From Flavihumibacter soli (lineage in GTDB: Bacteria; Bacteroidota; Bacteroidia; Sphingobacteriales; Sphingobacteriaceae): a DNA stretch of 64,000 bases. The position numbers and the translations under genes were made by a program. This document shows positions 51,601 to 57,585 of this stretch, piece after piece. The stretch covers positions 124,001 through 188,000 of the forward strand of contig NZ_JAAFZB010000095.1 in the NCBI RefSeq assembly GCF_010692725.1, read 5' to 3'. The notes beneath the pieces were generated by a model that saw only the letters and a program-made list of their open reading frames with translations, ran no database searches and was not told the DNA's origin. Numbering within the stretch: position 1 is the stretch's first letter; each line of letters starts with the position of its first letter.

Positions 51601-51804
51601 CGTGTTTTGAACCTTGATCAGCGCCCCTGCCACCGGCTGGTTCTTGTCGTCAGTAACCTTACCGGTTATCGTAACACGCCTGACCTGGGCGTTCAGGTTC
51701 GTGATAAAACAAATTAGAAAAAATGAGAGCCAGATAATTGCTCTGTGTTTGGTCCAGGCGGATGAGTAGTCTTTTTTCATACCTAAAGGTTTTAATGATT
51801 TCAT
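48667..51804 (-). CDS. SusC/RagA-type TonB-linked importer
   Basis: The product has 1045 residues. It starts Met-Lys-Ser-Leu-Lys-Pro-Leu-Gly; a Met eight codons on, before Lys-Lys-Asp-Tyr, is a plausible alternative start. The signal peptide ends near Leu-Asn-Ala-Gln. The carboxypeptidase-like domain has Ile-Thr-Gly-Lys-Val-Thr-Asp-Asp-Lys. The SusC signature is Leu-Asp-Glu-Val-Ile-Val-Thr-Gly-Thr-Ser-Ala-Gly. The plug has Arg-Leu-Arg-Gly-Ile-Ser and Val-Leu-Asn-Gly-Ala-Ala-Ala-Ala-Leu-Tyr-Gly-Ser-Arg-Ala. It ends Phe-Gly-Leu-Gln-Val-Lys-Leu. It is divergent from the DeoR regulator across 352 bases. Confidence 0.93.
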   Translation of the reverse strand: MKSLKPLGMKKDYSSAWTKHRAIIWLSFFLICFITNLNAQVRRVTITGKVTDDKNQPVAGALIKVQNTNLATSANAEGNYSLAVELAPGSYPIVFSFLGYRSQTKSVQLGSSETVTVNGQLVEDMVGLDEVIVTGTSAGTTRKQLGNYIGTVKGEDLTRSASSNVLSALQGKAVGVQITQNNGDPAGGLSVRLRGISSVNSSSEPLYIVDGVIVNNSTTRVTNTSANYDGGNFVGSIGQNRLVDINPADIDRVEVLNGAAAAALYGSRANSGVVQIFTKRGSTGAPVVSFSTKLTMGELRKQVDVSQAPLKFGGSVDLQTQDILNPALITTTPVTRYNYQDYIFQSSTGTDNNLSLSGGKDDTKYYTSASYFSNEGIIKNTDFRRYSFRANLDQQISKMVSLSAGLNYTNSAANEKPDGNSFFSPMNSVTILGNFHDLFTRDALGNIKAIGNLGRVNPVSVIEDIEQRQEVNRVIGNATLKVFPVKNLTVDYTLGIDNTGQAGTTFIPPYAYNVSTGFFGGGPTLDPALNGYSSSATNNAFLFNNELNATYQAPINDQISSTTQLGYSYQYEKGSYTLLSGRGLAPFVETVNGASTVLPAVDGRSEYSINGLYLQQNFKYRDHLFVTGAIRVDESSVFGEDQRTQTYLKASGSYVLSSAEFWKNSDISSWWDVLKVRMAYGESGNLTGIGAYDRFNAFSTTSYLGRTSLFSSATLANEDVKPERQAELEIGTDLSFLGNRLGLTFNWYKKRVTDLLISRVVAPSTGYSSLLDNVGSLENQGIELVLNGTPVRTENFSWNASVLYSRNRNEAISVGGLRLFTTNPGAPVAIIDGAPVGVFYGTFFARDESGQLLTNAAGIPQIERGTQNGTSYTVQRGPDGLPIGTPLRRIVGDPNPDYTFSVVNDFNYKSFGLHVQLDGVQGVDVWNADWRTRQGVGNGKVAEQEHNGELPRGYISGIYAIEEWRIDNGSFVKLREISLSYNVGKVKFFKDLTLNFSGRNLISWDDYKGYDPEVNSGGQSTILRGIDFGSVPIPRTFSFGLQVKL

Positions 51805-52156
51805 TTGATAAAGCTGGGACTAACGTTTCGGTACATCTTAATGGTGAATAAATGCCGATATATGCGAGGTTCACATAAATCTAGTAAAAAAATACTTTAA
51901 TAGTTAGTTAATAATGAAGGAGTTAATTATTATCAAAAATTTTACGTTACATCAATTTGGTAACCTGCGGGCCCTACAACGGGATTATTCGCTATTTTCA
52001 TATATCGAAGTTTTTGCCCTGAAAACATTGATTTGCCACAACCACGGTGAAATGCATGAGAAAACTGCAAAAACCTGCAAATCGTCATTCAAAAAATTTT
52101 ATATTTATTCCGGGGGCACCTTAACAAAAAATTAAAATCTGAGATAATTTAGAGAT
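51805..52156. promoter_or_regulatory. Divergent intergenic region between SusC and DeoR regulator
   Basis: These 352 bases separate two divergent transcription units and must contain both promoters, perhaps also the operator of the DeoR protein. I see no clear inverted repeat. A 73-codon frame at 51914 on plus has no recognisable features and is treated as chance. Confidence 0.4.
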
Positions 52157-52921
52157 ATGGAAAATTCCAGTGGTAACATGCTTAAAAAGGAACGGCATGC
52201 ATTTATTATCAAACAGATCAATCTTCATAATAAAGTTCTGTCGGCCGACTTGAGTGTCCAGCTTCAGGTTTCTGAAGATACTATCCGTCGAGATCTCAAT
52301 AATTTGGCGGAAACCGGCAAAATTGAAAAAGTACACGGAGGTGCCCTATCTAAATCGTTTCACTTTCCCTACCAGCTTAACGAAGTCTACGCCCAGGATA
52401 AGAAAAAGGAAATCGCCCGTAAAGCGGTTGGCCTGCTAGGCGAAGGAATGGTTATCCTCACAGGCGGCGGCACCACCATGATTGAAATTGCCCGCATGAT
52501 CCCTGATACGCTGGAGGCAACATTTTTCACGATTAGTCCGCTCGTGGCACTTGAGTTATCCGAACGACGCATGCTGACAGTGATCCTGATAGGGGGCGAA
52601 CTAAGCAAAAATGCGCATATCAATATGGGAGCTAAAACTGTTAGTGACCTTGCCGAGATAAAAGTAGACCTATGTTTCCTGGGAGCTAATGGGATAGACC
52701 TCAGGGAAGGAATAACTGATTCTGACTGGGAAGTAGTTCAAATTAAAAAGGCAATGATTCGCTCGTCACGGCGCTTAGCGATCATGAGCCTCGGTGAAAA
52801 ACTTGGTTCGGTTCAAAAGATGAAAGTGTGCGATCTGGACATGCTCGAATACCTGATAACTGACCTGAAGGAAAACAACCCGGCGATTTCTTCTTACAAA
52901 GAATATGTTAAAATTATTTGA
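52157..52921 (+). CDS. DeoR-family transcriptional regulator
   Basis: The product has 254 residues. The N-terminal winged helix (about 8-62) has Arg-His-Ala-Phe-Ile-Ile-Lys-Gln-Ile and Val-Ser-Glu-Asp-Thr-Ile-Arg-Arg-Asp-Leu. Then comes Ile-Glu-Lys-Val-His-Gly-Gly-Ala, the family's standard link. The effector domain has Leu-Thr-Gly-Gly-Gly-Thr-Thr, Ile-Leu-Ile-Gly-Gly-Glu-Leu, and Leu-Gly-Ala-Asn-Gly-Ile-Asp. Such regulators respond to phosphosugars, often amino-sugar or ketose phosphates. The amino-sugar genes next door make a hexosamine phosphate the likely effector, by inference. A start at Met8 (Met-Leu-Lys-Lys-Glu-Arg) would fit the family equally well. Confidence 0.92.
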   Translation: MENSSGNMLKKERHAFIIKQINLHNKVLSADLSVQLQVSEDTIRRDLNNLAETGKIEKVHGGALSKSFHFPYQLNEVYAQDKKKEIARKAVGLLGEGMVILTGGGTTMIEIARMIPDTLEATFFTISPLVALELSERRMLTVILIGGELSKNAHINMGAKTVSDLAEIKVDLCFLGANGIDLREGITDSDWEVVQIKKAMIRSSRRLAIMSLGEKLGSVQKMKVCDLDMLEYLITDLKENNPAISSYKEYVKII

Positions 52922-52932
52922 TATCGCCGACC

Positions 52933-54132
52933 CTAATCCGGGAGACAGATCTTTCCCATACATATTGAGGGTACTCCCTGGCGACTACCGAAATCAATGG
53001 CACCTCCTGCGATCGTCTCATTAGCCAGCACCGCAAACAGAACTGCTTCCTTTGCATCAGGATCTATGCCCAGGTCGGCGGTAGTTTTGAAGCTCGCATC
53101 AGGTAAACCCGTTTTCATAAAATCAACTAACAACGGGTTGTGCATCCCACCTCCGCTCATATAGATGATGACTTTATCTTGTGCTGAAAAACAGTCTTTA
53201 ACAGCATTGATGATACCCCTGGCACTCAACATGCATAATGTGGCAAGTACATCTTCATGCCGTAACGCAGTAGTACCTGATCGCTCCTGCGCGGATGTGA
53301 GATAATCCAGGTTGAAAAGTTCCGGGCCGGTAGTTTTCGGAAAGGCGGAGGTAAAGAAGGGGTCGGAATATAATTCTGCCAGAAGTTCATGGCTGACCAC
53401 TCCTGCAGACGATAGCCGGGAATCCTTGTCGTAATAAGAGCCGGAAAAATAGCGTTGAACATACTGGTCCATGAGGGTATTTCCCGGACCGACGTCAGTT
53501 GAAAAGACACGACCGGCATCCCCGTCGGCGGGTAAAAAAGTGAAGTTGGCTATCCCGCCGATATTCAGCATCACGCGGTTCTCATCAGGATCCGAAAACA
53601 TGAGGAAGTCACCATATACCGCCAGCGGGGCACCCTCGCCACCAGCGGCAACATGCTTTTGACGAAAGTCTGCAATTGTTATTATACCGGTTTTCACAGC
53701 GATATGGTCACCATCACCGATCTGCAGGGTCGCGTTGGGATATTGGTCCTGAGCATGCAAAATCCGCGGCGCATGAAAGATGGTCTGCCCGTGGCTGGCA
53801 ACCAGGTCTACTTCAGCAGCAGAAAGGTTCCACTTATCCAAAGCCTGAAGTATCATTTCAGCATGACGGGTCGCGATCATTTCATTCAGGATACAAACCT
53901 GCTGCAGGTCTGCATCCCGCTTTGAAAAAATACTTTTTATCTCACTTCTAAAGGTATCGTCATAGGGTATGGTTTCAAACTCCGCAATACTGATCCTTGT
54001 AGAAGGGCCGGAACCTTTGCAGGAGCACAAGGCTATGTCAAGTCCATCCATTGAGGTGCCCGACATCAGGCCGATGATTAACCGTTCAGCTTTCGATGCA
54101 ATGGTATATAGCTTTTGTATTTGTGGGTTCAT
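52933..54132 (-). CDS. anmK: Anhydro-N-acetylmuramic acid kinase
   Basis: The product has 399 residues, slightly longer than E. coli AnmK because of the N-terminal extension. The ATP-binding Gly-Leu-Met-Ser-Gly-Thr-Ser-Met-Asp-Gly-Leu-Asp lies at 22-33, and the catalytic Asp in Ile-Ala-Asp-Phe-Arg. Further blocks are Gly-Gly-Glu-Gly-Ala-Pro-Leu-Ala, Asn-Ile-Gly-Gly-Ile-Ala-Asn, Thr-Asp-Val-Gly-Pro-Gly-Asn-Thr-Leu-Met-Asp, and Ser-Gly-Gly-Gly-Met-His-Asn. It opens and phosphorylates 1,6-anhydro-MurNAc to MurNAc-6-phosphate in peptidoglycan recycling. It converges on the DeoR gene (11-base gap) and is divergent from the NagB-like gene; no MurQ etherase is in the window. Confidence 0.95.
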   Translation of the reverse strand: MNPQIQKLYTIASKAERLIIGLMSGTSMDGLDIALCSCKGSGPSTRISIAEFETIPYDDTFRSEIKSIFSKRDADLQQVCILNEMIATRHAEMILQALDKWNLSAAEVDLVASHGQTIFHAPRILHAQDQYPNATLQIGDGDHIAVKTGIITIADFRQKHVAAGGEGAPLAVYGDFLMFSDPDENRVMLNIGGIANFTFLPADGDAGRVFSTDVGPGNTLMDQYVQRYFSGSYYDKDSRLSSAGVVSHELLAELYSDPFFTSAFPKTTGPELFNLDYLTSAQERSGTTALRHEDVLATLCMLSARGIINAVKDCFSAQDKVIIYMSGGGMHNPLLVDFMKTGLPDASFKTTADLGIDPDAKEAVLFAVLANETIAGGAIDFGSRQGVPSICMGKICLPD

Positions 54133-54237
54133 AAGGTAAAACTAAGCCGAAATTCAAAAAAACAAGCAATTCAGTATACACAATTCGCAATTAGCTATCA
54201 AAAAATAAGCTTAATGCCCCATTGTCAATTTTGTATT

Positions 54238-54245
54238 TATATTTG
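54238..54245 (+). promoter_or_regulatory. Possible -7 promoter box for the NagB-like gene
   Basis: TATATTTG is an exact match to the Bacteroidota -7 consensus TAnnTTTG. It lies 28 bases before the ATG at 54274, leaving a short leader. A -33 TTG at 54222 is closer than usual (13 bases), so only the -7 part is supported. It also argues for the start at 54274. Confidence 0.4.
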
Positions 54246-54273
54246 CCATTCACCTCAACATCCCGTAACTAAA

Positions 54274-56190
54274 ATGGCCCGTTTAAATCTACTGGAAGAA
54301 ACCCGCTTTGAAAAATTACATGTTACCGTTTATCCTGATCAGCATATCGCAGCCCAGCGGGTGGCGAGACGAATTGCTGACCTGATTATCCGAAAGCAAC
54401 AAAATGGTGAAAACGCTGTTCTGGGACTCGCAACCGGTGTAACTCCTATCGGTATGTACGAGGAATTAGTTCGCCTCCACCGTGAAGAAGGTTTGAGTTT
54501 CAGAAATGTGGTTACTTTCAATCTGGATGAATATTTCCCGATGAGGCCAAATTCGCCGCAGAGCTATGTGACGTTCATGAAAGAAAATTTGTTCAATCAT
54601 ATCGATATTGATATGACAAACGTCCATATCCCGGATGGCACATTGCCTCTCGAAGCGATTCCCGCATACTGCCTGGATTACGAAAGAAAAATAACCTCAT
54701 ACGGGGGATTAGACCTGCAGATCCTCGGTATCGGCCGTACAGGCCATATCGGCTTTAACGAGCCAGGTTCTGCACCGAATTCGGGAACCCGTTTAGTTAC
54801 ACTCGACGACCTTACCCGCCGGGATGCTTCACGGGACTTTGGCGGAAAAGCAAACGTTCCGACGAAAGCGATCACCATGGGCATTGGCACCATCTTCAAA
54901 GCCCGGGAAATCATTTTAATGGCGTGGAATGCGAAGAAAGCAACAATCATTAAAAAAGCAGTTGAAGGCGAGATATCCTCAGATGTTCCTGCTACCTATC
55001 TGCAGCTATCTGAAAACGTGGAGTTTGTACTGGATAAGGATGCAGCATCTGAACTTACCCGATTTGACACGCCATGGCTAGTTAAGGATTGCACCTGGAC
55101 TGAACCGATGATTAAAAAGGCTGTAATATGGTTAGCCAACTATCTGGATAAGCCTATCTTAAAGCTTACAGAAGAAGACTATAACAATCATGGAATGGCT
55201 GAACTGGCCACTGAGAAAGGACCTGTATATAATATTAACATCCACATTTTTAATAAAATCCAGCATACGATCACAGGCTGGCCGGGTGGTAAAGCCCATG
55301 CGGATGACTCCCAGCGTCCCGAGCGCGCCGTTCCTGATCGTAAGCGTGTACTGATATTTTCGCCTCATCCAGACGACGATGTAATTTCAATGGGCGGAAC
55401 GTTCATCCGGCTCGTAGATCAGGGACATGACGTACATGTTGCTTACCAAACATCGGGGAACACAGCCGTTTGGGATGACGACGTCCTACGGTTTACCGAA
55501 TTCGTAGCTGACTTCAGTGAAACGCTGGGACTCGATACCTCAAAGCTGGAGGACCTCTATGTTAATATGCGTTCGTTCATTGAAAAAAAACAGCCAAACC
55601 AGATTGATACAAAAGAGATCCAGACCGTAAAAGGTCTTATTCGTAAAGGTGAAGCGATCAGCGGCGCCCGTTATGCTGGACTCGCTGATGATCACATTCA
55701 TTTCATGGCACTACCCTTTTATGAACGGGGGAAAACCCAACGCAACCCGGTTAGCGAGGAAGATGTTCAGATGACGGTTGATCTGCTCCAAAAGGTCAAA
55801 CCGCATCAGATATTTGCAGCCGGTGATTTTGCAGATCCCCATGGTACCCACAAAGTTTGTTTTGACATCCTCTTGTCAGCACTGGCTAAGCTGAAGGATG
55901 AATCATGGATTAAGGATAGCTGGTTGTGGATGTATCGGGGAGCCTGGCATGAATTCGAAACTCATGAAATAGAGATGGCTGTACCGCTTTCGCCTCAGGA
56001 AGTTGAACGCAAACGTTTCGCCATTTTTAAACATCAGTCTCAAAAAGATCGTCCGGTGTTCCCGGGTGATGACTCACGTGAATTCTGGGTACGAGCTGAA
56101 GACCGGACGCGTGAAACTGCACGGGCATATGATAAACTCGGTATGGCAGAATATGAAGCTATGGAAGCATTTGTCCGCTATAAATTTTAA
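54274..56190 (+). CDS. NagB-like glucosamine-6-phosphate deaminase fused to LmbE/PIG-L deacetylase
   Basis: The product has 638 residues from the ATG at 54274. An upstream in-frame start at 54115 overlaps anmK and adds 53 unlikely residues. Residues about 15-260 are NagB-like: Leu-Ala-Thr-Gly-Val-Thr-Pro-Ile-Gly, Phe-Asn-Leu-Asp85-Glu-Tyr, and Gly-Arg-Thr156-Gly-His158-Ile-Gly-Phe-Asn-Glu163-Pro-Gly. E. coli NagB has Asp141 where this has Thr156; the equivalents of Asp72, His143 and Glu148 remain. Residues about 365-638 are a PIG-L/LmbE deacetylase with the zinc motif Pro-His-Pro-Asp-Asp-Asp and a later Asp-Pro-His-Gly-Thr-His. The fusion is a known Bacteroidota architecture of uncertain activity. 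It may couple deacetylation with amino-sugar isomerisation. It lies next to anmK and a NagX-like gene. Confidence 0.9.
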   Translation: MARLNLLEETRFEKLHVTVYPDQHIAAQRVARRIADLIIRKQQNGENAVLGLATGVTPIGMYEELVRLHREEGLSFRNVVTFNLDEYFPMRPNSPQSYVTFMKENLFNHIDIDMTNVHIPDGTLPLEAIPAYCLDYERKITSYGGLDLQILGIGRTGHIGFNEPGSAPNSGTRLVTLDDLTRRDASRDFGGKANVPTKAITMGIGTIFKAREIILMAWNAKKATIIKKAVEGEISSDVPATYLQLSENVEFVLDKDAASELTRFDTPWLVKDCTWTEPMIKKAVIWLANYLDKPILKLTEEDYNNHGMAELATEKGPVYNINIHIFNKIQHTITGWPGGKAHADDSQRPERAVPDRKRVLIFSPHPDDDVISMGGTFIRLVDQGHDVHVAYQTSGNTAVWDDDVLRFTEFVADFSETLGLDTSKLEDLYVNMRSFIEKKQPNQIDTKEIQTVKGLIRKGEAISGARYAGLADDHIHFMALPFYERGKTQRNPVSEEDVQMTVDLLQKVKPHQIFAAGDFADPHGTHKVCFDILLSALAKLKDESWIKDSWLWMYRGAWHEFETHEIEMAVPLSPQEVERKRFAIFKHQSQKDRPVFPGDDSREFWVRAEDRTRETARAYDKLGMAEYEAMEAFVRYKF

Positions 56191-56249
56191 TTACCGAATT
56201 CAGATTTCTTGTTAATATATTGCAATTGCTTTATATTATCTCATTAATA

Positions 56250-56278
56250 AAGACCATCATTAGATGGTCTTTTATTTT
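56250..56278 (+). terminator. Intrinsic terminator after the NagB-like gene
   Basis: AGACCATC (56251-56258) pairs with GATGGTCT (56263-56270) around ATTA and is followed by TTTATTTTT. It separates this gene from the NagX-like gene downstream, which then needs its own promoter. Confidence 0.8.
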
Positions 56279-56338
56279 TCAATTAAAAATCGCAGTTTTC
56301 TCCAGGCTTACAAGACCTTTAAAATTTAATTCTTAAAC

Positions 56339-57541
56339 ATGACCAACACACCTGCTGTGAAAATTTCACAGAAAGAAACCACCAGACAAAAAGGGAGTCC
56401 TAAAGGATCGAATCCGCGCCTTCTTTCACTGGATGTCTTTCGGGGCCTCACTGTTGCTGGAATGATCCTGGTGAATAACCCGGGCGATTGGGGCAATATC
56501 TATGCGCCCCTTAAACATGCTGCCTGGCATGGCTGCACACCAACCGACCTTATATTTCCATTCTTTTTGTTCATTGTGGGCGTTTCGATTGCTTATGCAT
56601 TGGGTTCAAAGAAGGAACAACATGCGGATCACTCAAAACTGATTTTTTCGGCGTTAAAAAGAGCACTCATTCTATTCGGACTAGGTTTATTCTTATCTCT
56701 CTTCCCTAAGGTATTTACGGAACCTCTGGAAGCATTCAGCACTGTCCGTATTCCCGGGGTACTTCAGCGTATTGCTGTGGTATTCTTCATTTGCGCTGTC
56801 GTCTTCATCAAGACAACTAAAAAAACCCAGTTTATAATCATTGCCAGCCTGCTTATCGGCTATTGGTTAATGATGAGCCTTATACCTGTTCCCGGAGTGG
56901 GTTATGCTAATTTGGAGCCTGAAACCAATCTGGGTGCCTGGCTTGACCGCAGCATCTTAACGGAAGCGCACCTTTGGAAATCCGTTCGTACCTGGGACCC
57001 TGAGGGCATTCTAAGTACACTGCCGGCTATTGCTACAGGACTCTTCGGCGTATTGATCGGAACGTGGCTCAAACGAAAAGACAGGGAGGACAGTGTGAAA
57101 GTAACCTGGATGTTCACGATCGGCATTCTGTCTGTTCTTGCAGGCTTGATATGGGATCTGTTCTTCCCGATAAATAAATCCTTATGGACCAGTTCGTATG
57201 TTTTGTACGCAGGTGGCCTTGCCACCATGGGGCTTGCCCTGTGCTACTGGCTGATTGATGTTCAGGGCTACAGAAAAGGAACAAAAACTTTCGTCGTCTA
57301 CGGAGTGAACGCTATTACAGTCTTCTTCCTTTCGGGCCTGATCCCAAGAATACTGAGCATGATCAGGGTTGACATGCCTGATGGCACTGAGGCCGGAGCT
57401 CAGGTTTGGCTTTACAAAACATTCTTGACACCCTATTTTTCACCGGTAAATGCTTCGCTGGCTTGGGCGGTAGCATTTATATCCTTCTGGCTTATCATTT
57501 TATGGGTAATGTATAAGAAAAACATCATCATCAAAGTCTGA
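56339..57541 (+). CDS. NagX-like heparan-glucosaminide acetyltransferase family membrane protein
   Basis: The product has 400 residues and about ten membrane helices. The first conserved block is Arg-Leu-Leu-Ser-Leu-Asp-Val-Phe-Arg-Gly-Leu-Thr-Val, then Met-Ile-Leu-Val-Asn-Asn-Pro-Gly. The key block follows: His-Ala-Ala-Trp-His-Gly-Cys-Thr-Pro-Thr-Asp-Leu-Ile-Phe-Pro-Phe-Phe. This matches the DUF5009/HGSNAT family, in which the His before Ala-x-Trp is the acetyl-carrying residue in the human enzyme. NagX proteins often sit in bacterial GlcNAc-use clusters, which fits the neighbours. It probably transfers acetyl groups across the inner membrane to amino sugars; direct evidence in bacteria is thin. 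Confidence 0.85.
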   Translation: MTNTPAVKISQKETTRQKGSPKGSNPRLLSLDVFRGLTVAGMILVNNPGDWGNIYAPLKHAAWHGCTPTDLIFPFFLFIVGVSIAYALGSKKEQHADHSKLIFSALKRALILFGLGLFLSLFPKVFTEPLEAFSTVRIPGVLQRIAVVFFICAVVFIKTTKKTQFIIIASLLIGYWLMMSLIPVPGVGYANLEPETNLGAWLDRSILTEAHLWKSVRTWDPEGILSTLPAIATGLFGVLIGTWLKRKDREDSVKVTWMFTIGILSVLAGLIWDLFFPINKSLWTSSYVLYAGGLATMGLALCYWLIDVQGYRKGTKTFVVYGVNAITVFFLSGLIPRILSMIRVDMPDGTEAGAQVWLYKTFLTPYFSPVNASLAWAVAFISFWLIILWVMYKKNIIIKV

Positions 57542-57585
57542 TCACAATAATCTGCTATCTTTCACTACATAAAGCATCAAATTGT

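Noticed and set aside
51914-52135. 73-codon frame upstream of the DeoR gene as a leader peptide or gene
   Set aside because: No conserved features, and it ends just before the DeoR gene in a region expected to hold promoters.
54115-54273. Upstream extension of the NagB-like protein
   Set aside because: It overlaps the start of anmK, the added residues do not resemble the family, and an exact TAnnTTTG box lies between it and the inner ATG.
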